64,000 nucleotides of DNA from DASUPK01 sp963782345 (GCA_963782345.1 CAWAJF010000012.1:1-64000), one strand, 5' to 3'. Counted from the stretch's first letter, positions 42,195 to 50,715 are shown. The notes: generated from the letters alone by a model not told the origin. Numbers and translations: made by a program.

Positions 42195-42497
42195 GATCCG
42201 TTCAGAGCCCTCGCCCATCCACTCCGCCGAGACATCGTCGAGCGGCTCAGCGGCGGCACCGCGACCGTCGGGGAGGTGACCCGCGACTTCGGCGTCTCGA
42301 AGCCGACCATATCGAGGCACCTGAAGATGCTCGAGGAGGCCGGGGTGGTGTCCCGGGTGATCGACGGGCGGACCCATCGCCTCGCCCTGCGCCCCGAGGC
42401 GCTTGCCGAGACCTCCGATTGGATAGAAACCCAGCGAGCTCGCTGGGAGCGGCTCTTCGACGTCGTCGGGGAGTACCTCGAGGAGCGAAAGGAGTGA
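42186..42497 (+). CDS. ArsR-family regulator
   Basis: The 103-residue protein MANDPFRALAHPLRRDIVER carries a winged helix with the recognition helix FGVSKPTISRHLKMLEEAGV and the wing RVIDGRTHRLALR. It lacks metal-binding cysteines, as in the subgroup that precedes SRPBCC/AHSA1 genes. It should bind the inverted repeat that overlaps its own start codon. The stop overlaps a GTG start (42494) of the SRPBCC gene. There is no ribosome site, consistent with a leaderless message. Confidence 0.9.
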   Translation: MANDPFRALAHPLRRDIVERLSGGTATVGEVTRDFGVSKPTISRHLKMLEEAGVVSRVIDGRTHRLALRPEALAETSDWIETQRARWERLFDVVGEYLEERKE

Positions 42498-42943
42498 GGG
42501 TGGCCGAGGAAGCGGCGAGGGTGGTCCGGATCGAGCGGACCTTGGATGCTCCGGCCGAGGATGTCTTCGACGCGTGGACGAGCGAAGAGGTGATCAGCCG
42601 CTGGTTCAGGCCGAAGGAGGGCTGGCGGGAGGCCGATGCCGAGGTGGACCTGCGCGTCGGCGGCCGGATCCGAGTCATGATGCGAACGCCCGACGGGGAA
42701 CCCGTCGGCGCCGGCGGCGAGTACACGCTGATCGAGCGCCCGCACCGGCTCGCCTTCACCTGGACCTTCGACGACGACCGCTCCAACGAGCAGATGATCG
42801 AGCTGGAGTTCACCGAGCGCGACGGCGCCACCACCGTCCTCTTCGTGAACAGCGACATCTCCGATGGGCGGCGCCGGGACTCTCAGTACGAGGGCTGGTC
42901 GACCTGCTTCGATGAGATTGGGCGAGTTCTGGCGTCTATGTAG
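42494..42943 (+). CDS. SRPBCC/AHSA1-family protein
   Basis: The product of about 149 residues has the AHSA1 pattern: VVRIERTLDAPAEDVFDAWT, WFRPKEGWREADAEVDLRVG, GEYTLIERPHRLAFTWTFDD and the C-terminal GWSTCFDEIGRVLASM. The helix-grip fold binds hydrophobic ligands; the ArsR-AHSA1 pair is a common bacterial arrangement in which the second protein may sense or modify a ligand. GTG 42494 overlaps the arsR stop; GTG 42500 in frame is an alternative. The last gene of its unit is 24 bases before the DUF2182 gene. Confidence 0.87.
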   Translation: MRVAEEAARVVRIERTLDAPAEDVFDAWTSEEVISRWFRPKEGWREADAEVDLRVGGRIRVMMRTPDGEPVGAGGEYTLIERPHRLAFTWTFDDDRSNEQMIELEFTERDGATTVLFVNSDISDGRRRDSQYEGWSTCFDEIGRVLASM

Positions 42944-42967
42944 GAAAGGCCACTCGAACGGAGATCC

Positions 42968-43840
42968 ATGGGACGAGCAACCGAGCTACGAGCGACGGCC
43001 CTCTTCCTGGTGGGGGCGGCGGCGATCGCCTGGGTGGTGACCGTGGACCGGATGCAGGGGATGGACGCGGGGCCCGGGACGGACCTCGGCTCCTTCGGCT
43101 GGTTCGCGGGGGTCTGGGCCGTGATGATGGCCGCGATGATGCTGCCGTCCCTCGTGCCGATGGCGGGGGCCTATGCGACGCAGGCGCGCGGCTCGTCCTC
43201 GGGCGTGACGCCGCAGTCGCTCGTCCGGACCGCTCTGTTCACCGCCGGCTATCTCCTCACCTGGGCGCTCGTCGGCGTGGTGGCCTGGCTCGTGTTCAGG
43301 GCCGTCCGCTCGCTCGACCTCTCCTTCCTCGGCTGGGAGCACGGCGGGCGTTACGTCGCCGGAGGCGTGACCGCGTTCGCCGCTCTATACGAGCTCACTC
43401 CCCTGAAGAGGACCTGCCTCCGGCATTGCCGCGACCGCGAGCTGCTGGCCGCGGACTGGCGTGAGGGCGCGGCCGGCGCGCTGCGCATGGGCCTCGACCA
43501 GGGCGCCTACTGCGTCGGCTCGTCGTGGGCGCTGATGGCGGCGCTCTTCGCGCTCGGCGTGATGAGCATCACCTGGATGGTGGTGATCGCGGCGCTGATC
43601 GTGCTCGAGAAGGTGCTGCCGTGGCGCGAGCGGGCCGAGGCGGTCACGGTTGTCGTGCTCCTGGCGCTGGCGGCCGGAGTGGCCTTCTTCCCCGGCCAGG
43701 TTCCGGGCCTGACGACACCCGACTCGCCGGCGGCGATGCGGGCCATGGACTCGATGTCGATGCACGACGACTCGATGCATGAGGCGCCGATGCACGACGA
43801 CTCGATGCATGAGGCGCCGATGCACGACCCCAGCCCTTGA
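42968..43840 (+). CDS. DUF2182 membrane protein with Met/His/Asp-rich tail
   Basis: The 290-residue product has about six membrane segments (TALFLVGAAAIAWVVTV, WAVMMAAMMLPSLVPMAGAY, TAGYLLTWALVGVVAWLVFR, VGSSWALMAALFALGVMSIT, WMVVIAALIVLEKVLPW, AVTVVVLLALAAGVAFF). The MMAAMMLPS motif and the ELTPLKRTCLRHCRDREL loop define the DUF2182 'metal-binding' family. The C-terminal tail repeats MHDDSMHEAP twice and ends MHDPSP, a metal-ligand-rich stretch. A role in copper or other metal handling is plausible from composition but unproven. It lies between the arsR-AHSA1 unit and a MerR gene. Confidence 0.85.
   Translation: MGRATELRATALFLVGAAAIAWVVTVDRMQGMDAGPGTDLGSFGWFAGVWAVMMAAMMLPSLVPMAGAYATQARGSSSGVTPQSLVRTALFTAGYLLTWALVGVVAWLVFRAVRSLDLSFLGWEHGGRYVAGGVTAFAALYELTPLKRTCLRHCRDRELLAADWREGAAGALRMGLDQGAYCVGSSWALMAALFALGVMSITWMVVIAALIVLEKVLPWRERAEAVTVVVLLALAAGVAFFPGQVPGLTTPDSPAAMRAMDSMSMHDDSMHEAPMHDDSMHEAPMHDPSP
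43760..43819 (+). repeat. Two perfect 30-bp tandem repeats in the DUF2182 tail
   Basis: Units 43760-43789 and 43790-43819 are identical and encode MHDDSMHEAP each; a third partial unit follows. The identity at DNA level implies a recent duplication. Confidence 0.85.
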
Positions 43841-43867
43841 CTTAGAGCACGCTCCAAGTTCTATCTT
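43837..43867 (+). promoter_or_regulatory. MerR-type promoter with long spacer
   Basis: TTGACT (43837-43842) and TATCTT (43862-43867) are separated by 19 bases, the over-long spacing that MerR activators correct. The near-palindrome CTTAGAGC-AC-GCTCCAAG (43841-43858) fills the spacer. Transcription would begin at about 43874, the GTG start of the merR gene. Confidence 0.75.
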
Positions 43868-43873
43868 CGAAGG

Positions 43874-44173
43874 GTGGACGCCACCCTCACCATCTCGGAT
43901 GCCGCGGCCCAGTCGGGCATCAGCGCGCACACCCTGCGCTACTGGGAGCGGATCAGGTTCCTCACCAAGCTCCGTGCCACCGGGATGCCCATTCGCCGGA
44001 TCCACAGGTATGCGGAGCTGCTGAACGGGGGAGACGACACCAATGAGGAGCGCCTGGCGCTGCTCGAGGAGCACCGCGAGGCCGTTCAGGCCCACCTCGA
44101 GGAGACCACGGGGCATCTCGACCTCATCGAATGGAAGATCGGCTTCTACCGCGAAAGGCTTGGAAAGAAATGA
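43874..44173 (+). CDS. MerR-family regulator with an internal deletion
   Basis: The 99-residue protein begins MDATLTISDAAAQSGISAHT and keeps the first half of the MerR DNA-binding domain (LRYWER). It then jumps to IRFLTKLRATGMPIRRIHRY, skipping the wing and second helix, about 25 residues that normally read GLL...RRY...DL. The coiled-coil C-terminus is present (RLALLEEHREAVQAHLEETT). The reading frame is kept. With the wing gone, DNA binding is doubtful, though the cognate promoter remains intact upstream. It overlaps the aldo/keto reductase start by ATGA, the usual MerR-AKR operon arrangement. The start GTG coincides with the predicted transcription start, so the message would be leaderless. 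Confidence 0.8.
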   Translation: MDATLTISDAAAQSGISAHTLRYWERIRFLTKLRATGMPIRRIHRYAELLNGGDDTNEERLALLEEHREAVQAHLEETTGHLDLIEWKIGFYRERLGKK

Positions 44174-45159
44174 ACAAGCGCAATCTTGGAGAACTCGAAG
44201 TTTCCGAACTCGGCCTCGGCTGCATGGGCATGTCCGCCTTCTACGGAGGTACCGACGAGGACGAGGCGATCGCGACGATTCAGCGAGCCCTCGAGCTCGG
44301 CGTCAACTTCCTCGACACGGCCCAGCTCTACGGCCCGCTGACGAACGAGGAGCTCGTCGGCAAGGCGATCAAGGGCAAGCGCGACGAGTACGTGATCGCG
44401 ACCAAGTTCGCCCGCCGCATGGACGACGCGACCCCGGGCGACATGTCCACGACAGGGCCGCTCGACGGGTCGGCCGAGCACGTGAAGAGCTCGATCGAGG
44501 GCTCGCTGCAGCGCCTCGGCACCGATCGCGTCGACCTCTACTACCAGCACCGTGTCGACCCGGATGTCGAGATCGAGGAGACGGTGGGGGCGATGGCCGA
44601 GCTCGTCGAGGAGGGGAAGATCCTTCACATCGGCCTGAGCGAGGCTGCGCCGGAGACGATTCGCCGGGCCCATGCCGTCCACCCGATCACGGCGCTCCAG
44701 ACCGAGTACTCGCTCTGGACCCGGGACGTGGAGCCGGAGATCCTGCCGACCTGCCGGGAGCTCGGCATCGGCTTCGTGCCCTACTCACCGCTCGGGCGCG
44801 GCTTCCTCGCCAACCGCTTCTCGTCGCCGGATGAGATCGACGAGGGGGACTTCCGTCGTAACAACCCACGCTTCCAGGGAGAGAACTGGGACGCGAACCG
44901 CCGGATCGTCGCCAAGGTCGAGGAGATCGCCGAGGAGAAGGGGATCACCCCGGCCCAGCTGGCGCTCGCCTGGGTCCTCGCTCAGGGCGAGGACATCGTC
45001 CCGATCCCGGGAACCAAGCGCCGGAAGTACCTGGAGGAGAACGCCGCGGCGGTGGACATCGAGCTGACCGACGAGGACTTGGCTCGGATCGAGGAGGACC
45101 TGCCCGAGGTCTCCGGCGACCGCTATGCGCCGGAGGGCATGGCCGCGGTCAACATCTAG
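44170..45159 (+). CDS. Aldo/keto reductase
   Basis: The 329-residue product starts MNKRNLGELEVSELGLGCMG and has the AKR tetrad: Asp and Tyr in NFLDTAQLYGPLTNEELVGK, Lys in EYVIATKFARRMD and His in VDLYYQHRVDPDVEIEETVG. NADPH-binding residues are in IVPIPGTKRRKYLEENAAAV. It belongs to the AKR family 11/13-like group near YakC/PdxI-type enzymes. It reduces aldehydes or ketones, often as detoxification. It is co-translated with the MerR gene and converges with the FAD monooxygenase gene (4-base overlap). Confidence 0.9.
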   Translation: MNKRNLGELEVSELGLGCMGMSAFYGGTDEDEAIATIQRALELGVNFLDTAQLYGPLTNEELVGKAIKGKRDEYVIATKFARRMDDATPGDMSTTGPLDGSAEHVKSSIEGSLQRLGTDRVDLYYQHRVDPDVEIEETVGAMAELVEEGKILHIGLSEAAPETIRRAHAVHPITALQTEYSLWTRDVEPEILPTCRELGIGFVPYSPLGRGFLANRFSSPDEIDEGDFRRNNPRFQGENWDANRRIVAKVEEIAEEKGITPAQLALAWVLAQGEDIVPIPGTKRRKYLEENAAAVDIELTDEDLARIEEDLPEVSGDRYAPEGMAAVNI

Positions 45160-46364
45160 GGACGGGGGTCGGGAGCCGGATCGGCGAACCAGCCCGCCAG
45201 GCGCTCCTTGGTCAACACCTCGGAGGGCTCCTTCAGCCGGCTGAAGGAGTCGCGCAGGTCCTGGCCGGCATCCGGGTCCTCGGCCCATCCCCGCCAGAGC
45301 TTCTCGCCCGTCTCGGCGTGAGGGAAGCGGCCCCAGGAGAACGACCAGTCGTAGTGCTGGGAAGCTCGATCGTCGCGCCAGGACTCGTAGCCCGTCAGGT
45401 CGGATGAGGATCCGGAGAGCGCTTCGGCGACGTAGACGGACTGCTCGACCCCATCGGCGATCCCCTGCGCGGTGCCCGGATGCTTGAAGTGTGAGGCGTC
45501 GCCGACCAATGCCCACCCCGGGCCGGTGGGCTTCCGGAAGAACCCCCGCATCAGTGACTCGGGTGCCACGACGACGTCGGTGACCATCTCGGCACGCTCG
45601 AGCACGCCGGGCTCGATCGTCTCCGGGAAGTGGCGCAGGTGCTCGACGTACCTCTGCTCGCGCTCGGCTTGCGTCCCTCGCGTGAACTCGGCGTCGCCCA
45701 TGGCGATCAGCATGTGCAGGCCGTCCTCGACCGCGGCCCGGCTGGCGAATTCGCGCTCATGGACCTCGAGCGTGCCGTAGCCGTCGTCCGGGATGCCGCT
45801 CCAGTAGGCGAAGAGAAACGAGACCTCTCCCTGCTGCTGACGCTCCTTCTCGATACCGAGCTTGCCGGCGACGGTCGACCCGCGGCCATCCGCGCCGAAG
45901 ACCCATTTCGCCTTGACCTGATCTCCGCTCTCCAGAACCACCCCGGACACGGGATCCTCATCGGTCCCCGAGCCGATCAGGTCGACCATCCGCTCGCCGA
46001 ACCGTCCCTCGGCTCCGGCCGCGAGCGCGGTGTCGACGATCGCCTTGTCCAGGGCGGATCGCCGCGGGACCGCCATGCGGTCGTATCCGTCGATCGAGGT
46101 GTAGAGGCCCGCCACCTCGTTCCCGAGGCCGATGTAGCGGCTCGCCAGCAGCGGAACCTCGTGAGAGGCGCGCAGCCTGTCCATCACCCCGAGCTGCTCG
46201 AACCTGGCCAGGGTGTTCGGGTAGATCCCGTGCGTCGAGATCGTCTCGCTCGGGAACGTGTCCCGGTCCACGAGCAGGACATCCCAGCCGCGATTCGCGA
46301 GGGCGATCGCCAGAGTGGACCCGGCGCACCGTCCACCGACGATGACCGCGTCCTTCTCCATCAC
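45156..46364 (-). CDS. FAD-dependent monooxygenase (PHBH-like)
   Basis: The 402-residue protein has the FAD motif DAVIVGGRCAGSTLAIALAN (GxGxxG variant GGRCAG), the DG motif KWVFGADGRGSTVAGKLG and the second FAD site WALVGDASHFKHPGTAQGIA. It matches class-A flavin monooxygenases such as geranylgeranyl-reductase- or hydroxylase-like proteins. Substrate unknown. The start MMEKDAVIVGG is clear. The gene converges with the AKR gene and precedes rpiA on the same strand by about 40 bases, but no functional link to sugar metabolism is apparent. Confidence 0.85.
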   Translation of the reverse strand: MMEKDAVIVGGRCAGSTLAIALANRGWDVLLVDRDTFPSETISTHGIYPNTLARFEQLGVMDRLRASHEVPLLASRYIGLGNEVAGLYTSIDGYDRMAVPRRSALDKAIVDTALAAGAEGRFGERMVDLIGSGTDEDPVSGVVLESGDQVKAKWVFGADGRGSTVAGKLGIEKERQQQGEVSFLFAYWSGIPDDGYGTLEVHEREFASRAAVEDGLHMLIAMGDAEFTRGTQAEREQRYVEHLRHFPETIEPGVLERAEMVTDVVVAPESLMRGFFRKPTGPGWALVGDASHFKHPGTAQGIADGVEQSVYVAEALSGSSSDLTGYESWRDDRASQHYDWSFSWGRFPHAETGEKLWRGWAEDPDAGQDLRDSFSRLKEPSEVLTKERLAGWFADPAPDPRP

Positions 46365-46406
46365 AGCGAGGATACGCGGATTCGGTGGGTCCGATTTGCC
46401 TCGGCC

Positions 46407-47066
46407 TCAGCTGCGCTCGACGCTGTCGCCCCGGCCGACGAGCACCTCGGCGACCATCTCGGCGGGGAAGAGGCCGTGGTCCACCACCCCCGGGATCGCG
46501 ACCAGGCGGACGGCGAGCTTCGCGGGATCGTCGACCGGCCCGGTGTAGTCGGCTATCACGCCGTTGTCGGGGCTGCGCGGCGTGTCGGCCCGCAGCTCCA
46601 CTTCGCCGAGCTCCGCCGAGATCCGGGCGAGCGTCGAGGCCAGCCCGAAGGCGCAGAGCTCCAGCGGGACCGGAGTGACGATCCGCTCGACGGTCTTCGA
46701 GGAGTCCGCGATCACGATGAATCGCTCGGCCGTGGCGACGACGATCTTCTCGCGGGTGTGGGCGCCACCGCCTCCCTTTACCAGCCAGTGGTCCGGGGCG
46801 ATCTGATCGGCGCCGTCGATCGCGATGTCGAGCCGGTCGAGCCGGTCGAAGTCCTCAACCGGGATGCCGAGCTCCCGCGCCCTCTGCTCGGTGGCCACCG
46901 AGGTGGCCACGCAGCGCAGGTCCTTCAAGGCGCGGGCGGCGATCGCGGGTAACAGGTGCGCAACCGTCGAGCCGGTGCCCAGGCCTACCCTCATCCCGTC
47001 GGAAACGAGCTCTGCGGCCGCCTCCGCGGCGAGCTTCTTCTCGGCGTCGAGGTTTGGGTCGGCCAC
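46407..47066 (-). CDS. rpiA: Ribose-5-phosphate isomerase A
   Basis: The 219-residue protein shows RVGLGTGSTVAHLLPAIAAR, CVATSVATEQRARELGIPVE, DIAIDGADQIAPDHWLVKGG with GGAHTREKIVVATAERFIVI, and NGVIADYTGPVDDPAKLAVR. The Asp, Lys and Glu residues of the active site are present. It interconverts ribose and ribulose 5-phosphates. The start is GTG 47064-47066 (then ADPNLDAEKK). It is divergent from tkt with 33 bases between start codons, so both are likely controlled together. Confidence 0.95.
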   Translation of the reverse strand: MADPNLDAEKKLAAEAAAELVSDGMRVGLGTGSTVAHLLPAIAARALKDLRCVATSVATEQRARELGIPVEDFDRLDRLDIAIDGADQIAPDHWLVKGGGGAHTREKIVVATAERFIVIADSSKTVERIVTPVPLELCAFGLASTLARISAELGEVELRADTPRSPDNGVIADYTGPVDDPAKLAVRLVAIPGVVDHGLFPAEMVAEVLVGRGDSVERS

Positions 47067-47099
47067 GGCCGGGAGCAGACTAGTCGTAGGATCGTGGGA

Positions 47100-49157
47100 A
47101 TGGCGACCACGGCCCAGAAGACGGATATCGACGAGCTCTGCATCAACACCATCCGGACGCTGTCGATGGACGCGATCCAGAAGGCGAACTCGGGGCATCC
47201 GGGCACGCCGATGGCCCTCGCGCCGCTCGCCTACGTGCTCTGGCAGCGCTACCTCCGCTTCGACCCGGCCGATCCGATCTGGCCGAACCGCGACCGCTTC
47301 GTGCTCTCGGCCGGACACGCCTCGATGCTCCTCTACTCCCTCCTCTTCCTGACAGGAGTGAGGGCCGTGGATCCCGACTACGAGGTCGAGGGGATGCTGT
47401 CGGTCAGCCTCGACGACATCAAGCGCTTCCGCCAGCTCGACTCGAAGTGCCCCGGCCATCCCGAGTACCGCTGGACCTCCGGCGTCGAGACCACCACCGG
47501 CCCGCTCGGCCAGGGGATCGCGACCAGCGTCGGCATGGCGGTCGCCTCGGTCTGGCAGGCCGCCTATTTCAACCGCCCCGGCGCGGAGCTCTTCGACTTC
47601 GACGTCTACGCGATCGCGGGCGACGGCTGCCTGATGGAGGGCGTTTCGAACGAGGCGGCGTCGTTTGCGGGACACCAGCGGCTTTCCAATCTCTGCTGGG
47701 TCTACGACAACAACCACATCTCGATCGATGGGCACACCTCGATCACCTACTCCGATGACGTGCAGGCCCGGTTCGAGGGCTACCAGTGGAACGTGACGAC
47801 GATCGAGGACGCCAACAACCTGGACGAGATCGCGCGCGCGTTCGACAACTTCAAGGCGGAGCCGGAGCGGCCGACCCTGATCATCATCGACTCTCACATC
47901 GGCTACGGGGCGCCGCACAAGCAGGACACGGCCGAGGCGCACGGCGAGCCCCTCGGGGACGATGAGGTGCGGGAGACCAAGCGCTTCTACGGCTGGCCCG
48001 AGGACGCGGAGTTCCTGGTCCCCGACGGGGTCCAGGAGCACTTCGCCGAGGTGATGGGCAAGCGGGGCGCCGAGCTGAGCGGGGCATGGAAGGAGCTGTT
48101 CGAGAGCTATCGGTCCGACGAGCCCGAGAAGGCCGCGCACTGGGAGGCGATGCAGCGCCGTGAGCTCCCGGAGGGCTGGGATGCGGACATCCCCAGCTTC
48201 GAGGCGGACGAGAAGGGTACGGCGACGCGGAAGGCCTCCAACAAGGTCGAGAACGCGGTGGCGGCCAAGGTCCCGTGGCTTCTGGCCGGCGCGGCCGACC
48301 TGACCGGCTCCAACTCAGTCGAGCTCGAGGGCAGCAAGCCGTTCGAGCCGGACTCGCGCGACGGGCGCCAGTTCCACTACGGGATCCGCGAGCACGAGTC
48401 GGCGGCGATCTCCAACGGTCTCTCGCTCTCGAAGATGCGGCCGCTGTGGTCGACCTACCTGACCTTCTCCGACTACGCCCGCCCGGCGATTCGGCTCTCC
48501 TCCCTGATGGAGCTGCCGGTCATCCACCTCTTCACCCACGACTCCATCGGCCTCGGCGAGGACGGCCCGACCCACCAGCCGGTCGAGCAGCTCGCCTCGC
48601 TGCGGGCCATTCCCGGCCTCGACGTGATCCGTCCTGCGGACGCCAACGAGGTCGCCGAGGCCTGGCGGGCGGCGATGGATCGCCATCACCAGCCCGTGGC
48701 GCTCGTCCTCACGCGCCAGGACGTCCCAATCCTCGACCGCACGAAGTACGCCTCAGCCGACGGGTTGCGGCGCGGCGGATATGTGCTCGCCGACGCCGAG
48801 GGGGAGCCCGAGGTGATCCTGATCGCCACCGGCAGCGAGGTCGCGCTGGCGGTCAAGGCCCACGAGCAGCTGATCGCGGACGGGATCGCCTCCCGGGTGG
48901 TCAGCCTGCCCTGCTGGGAGCTCTTCGAGCGCCAGGATCAGTCCTACCGCGACGAGGTCCTGCCGCCGGCGATCACGGCGCGGGTTTCCGTGGAGGAGGC
49001 CTCTACCCTCGGCTGGGACCGGTTCGTCGGTCCCGAGGGAGCGAGGATCGGGATGCACACCTTCGGCTCCTCCGCGCCGCTGAAGGACGTGCAGAGCAAG
49101 TTCGGCTTCACCCCAGACAAAGTGGCCGAGACGGCCAAGGAGGTACTCGCACGATGA
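47100..49157 (+). CDS. tkt: Transketolase
   Basis: The 685-residue protein has a normal length and all family motifs: QKANSGHPGTPMALAPLAYV, FVLSAGHASMLLYSLLFLTG, the thiamine-diphosphate site YAIAGDGCLMEGVSNEAASF, DNNHISIDGHTSITYSDDV and IHLFTHDSIGLGEDGPTHQP. It moves two-carbon units between sugar phosphates in the cytosol. ATG 47100 follows a short upstream region shared with rpiA. Its stop overlaps the tal start by ATGA, so the two non-oxidative enzymes are co-translated. Confidence 0.97.
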   Translation: MATTAQKTDIDELCINTIRTLSMDAIQKANSGHPGTPMALAPLAYVLWQRYLRFDPADPIWPNRDRFVLSAGHASMLLYSLLFLTGVRAVDPDYEVEGMLSVSLDDIKRFRQLDSKCPGHPEYRWTSGVETTTGPLGQGIATSVGMAVASVWQAAYFNRPGAELFDFDVYAIAGDGCLMEGVSNEAASFAGHQRLSNLCWVYDNNHISIDGHTSITYSDDVQARFEGYQWNVTTIEDANNLDEIARAFDNFKAEPERPTLIIIDSHIGYGAPHKQDTAEAHGEPLGDDEVRETKRFYGWPEDAEFLVPDGVQEHFAEVMGKRGAELSGAWKELFESYRSDEPEKAAHWEAMQRRELPEGWDADIPSFEADEKGTATRKASNKVENAVAAKVPWLLAGAADLTGSNSVELEGSKPFEPDSRDGRQFHYGIREHESAAISNGLSLSKMRPLWSTYLTFSDYARPAIRLSSLMELPVIHLFTHDSIGLGEDGPTHQPVEQLASLRAIPGLDVIRPADANEVAEAWRAAMDRHHQPVALVLTRQDVPILDRTKYASADGLRRGGYVLADAEGEPEVILIATGSEVALAVKAHEQLIADGIASRVVSLPCWELFERQDQSYRDEVLPPAITARVSVEEASTLGWDRFVGPEGARIGMHTFGSSAPLKDVQSKFGFTPDKVAETAKEVLAR

Positions 49158-50230
49158 AGCCCACGAAGCAGCTCCACCAGCTCGGCCAGAGCATCTGGCT
49201 CGACAACATCACCCGTGCGATGCTCGACGACGGGACGGAGCAGCGCTACATCGACGACCTGGACGTCACCGGGCAGACCTCCAACCCGACGATCTTCGAC
49301 AAGGCGATCTCCGGCGGCGACGCCTACGACGAGCAGATCGCCGAGCTCCGGGAGAAGGGGACGGAGCCGGAGGACATCTTCTTCGAGCTCGCCCTCGCCG
49401 ACGTCACGCGCGCGGCCCAGATGTTCGAGCGGATCCACAAGGAGACTGACGGGATGGACGGCTGGGTCTCGCTCGAGGTCTCGCCGCAGCTCGCCTACGA
49501 CACCGGTGCGACGATCCAGCAGGCCGCCGACCTGCACGGCCGGGCGGAGGAGAACAACTTCATCAAGATCCCGGGCACGCCGGAGGGGCTGCCCGCGATC
49601 ACGGAGTCGATCTTCGCCGGGGTGCCGATCAACGTCACGCTGCTGATGTCCGCCGAGCAGACGATGGCGGCGGCCGACGCGTACATGAAGGGCATCGAGC
49701 GGCGGATCGAGGCGGACCTCGATCCTGATGTTCCCTCGGTCCTCTCCCTCTTCATCAGCCGCTCGGACGTCGCGGTTCACGATCAGGTTCCCGACGACAT
49801 GAAGAACACGCTCGGGATCGCCGTCGGCGAGGAGACCTACGCCGAGTGGATGAAGATGCGCGGATCCGACCGCTGGAAGGGGCTGGCTGAGGAGGGCGCG
49901 CGGCTGCAGCGGCTGCTCTTCGCCAGCACGGGCACGAAGGACCCGAACGCTTCGGAGACCCTCTACGTCGGGGCGTTCGCCGCTCCGGACACGATCAACA
50001 CGATGCCCGACAAGACGCTGCTCGCCTTCGCGGAGAGCGGCGAGGTCGGCGACCCGATGCCGGAGGACGGCGGCGACTTCCAGCAGGTCTTCCAGGCGCA
50101 CCGCGACGCCGGCGTCGATGTCGACGGGCTCGGCCTGCAGCTCCAGAAGGAGGGCGCGGAGAAGTTCGTCAAGTCCTGGATGGACCTGCTCGAGACGATC
50201 AAGTCGGAGTCGGAGCGGCTGGCTGCCTAG
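49154..50230 (+). CDS. tal: Transaldolase
   Basis: The 358-residue product starts MKPTKQLHQLGQSIWLDNIT and has DLDVTGQTSNPTIFDKAISG, SLEVSPQLAYDTGATIQQAA, the Schiff-base Lys in NNFIKIPGTPEGLPAITES and NVTLLMSAEQTMAAADAYM. It transfers dihydroxyacetone units between sugar phosphates. It is of the TalB-like long actinobacterial type. The overlap with tkt and the short distance to pgi place it in one sugar-phosphate block. It converges with the 79-residue gene at 50227 (4-base overlap). Confidence 0.96.
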   Translation: MKPTKQLHQLGQSIWLDNITRAMLDDGTEQRYIDDLDVTGQTSNPTIFDKAISGGDAYDEQIAELREKGTEPEDIFFELALADVTRAAQMFERIHKETDGMDGWVSLEVSPQLAYDTGATIQQAADLHGRAEENNFIKIPGTPEGLPAITESIFAGVPINVTLLMSAEQTMAAADAYMKGIERRIEADLDPDVPSVLSLFISRSDVAVHDQVPDDMKNTLGIAVGEETYAEWMKMRGSDRWKGLAEEGARLQRLLFASTGTKDPNASETLYVGAFAAPDTINTMPDKTLLAFAESGEVGDPMPEDGGDFQQVFQAHRDAGVDVDGLGLQLQKEGAEKFVKSWMDLLETIKSESERLAA

Positions 50231-50466
50231 GTAGCCGCCTGACGCACGGCCTCGTCTATCCGGGCGTGCCGCTCGTCGTCGGCGCCCACCATGGACCGGA
50301 AGACGTCGTGGAGGTCCTTCACCGGTAGCGCTCCGGCAGCGAACATCTCCTCGAGATCTCGCGTCCCGTCCCACCACAGCCTGATCTGCCCGTCACGCTC
50401 GATCTTCTCTGCTGTCCCGTCGGGCCTGGCGACACCTTTCGGCAGGGCCTCGGCGAGCTCCAGCAC
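50227..50466 (-). CDS. Small hypothetical protein downstream of an XRE regulator
   Basis: The 79-residue product begins MLELAEALPKGVARPDGTAE and continues EKIERDGQIRLWWDGTRDLE with a helical C-terminus (VFRSMVGADDERHARIDEAV). No domain is recognised. The GTG start directly follows the TAG stop of the XRE gene, so the two form an operon. A regulator followed immediately by a small protein could be a toxin-antitoxin-like pair, or the small gene could encode a regulated enzyme accessory. No catalytic motif settles this. Confidence 0.55.
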   Translation of the reverse strand: MLELAEALPKGVARPDGTAEKIERDGQIRLWWDGTRDLEEMFAAGALPVKDLHDVFRSMVGADDERHARIDEAVRQAAT

Positions 50467-50715
50467 CTATTCCAGGACGTGACCGCGATGCTCGAGCTGC
50501 CCGCGAGAGGGTCGGCGACTGGGGCTCGCGTCGCGGACCTCGAGGCGATGGCCCGTGGCAGCGAGCAGTCTCTCCATGGTGGAGATGCTGGGTTCCTTGG
50601 CCCCGCTCTCGTAAGCCGAGACCGTCGCCTGGGACGTGCCGGCACGGCGCGCCAGCTCGCTTTGGCTGAGTCCGGCCTGAAGGCGCGCGGCTCGGATCGT
50701 GGTCGCTGAGTCCAC
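50467..50715 (-). CDS. XRE-family helix-turn-helix protein
   Basis: The 82-residue protein has a clear Cro/C1-type HTH: TTIRAARLQAGLSQSELARR, AGTSQATVSAYESGAKEPSI and TMERLLAATGHRLEV. The start is taken at GTG 50713-50715 (then DSATTIRAARL). A -10 box TATACT on the minus strand (50722-50727) would place transcription at the GTG itself, so the message is probably leaderless. A 16-bp perfect palindrome overlaps that promoter, implying autorepression. It is followed without gap by the 79-residue gene. Confidence 0.85.
   Translation of the reverse strand: MDSATTIRAARLQAGLSQSELARRAGTSQATVSAYESGAKEPSISTMERLLAATGHRLEVRDASPSRRPSRGQLEHRGHVLE

Noticed and set aside
46407..48140. Long minus-strand open frame antisense to the start of tkt
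   Set aside because: Only the rpiA part (to 47066) has protein features. The rest is a GC-rich shadow of tkt with Arg/Leu/Val-heavy composition.
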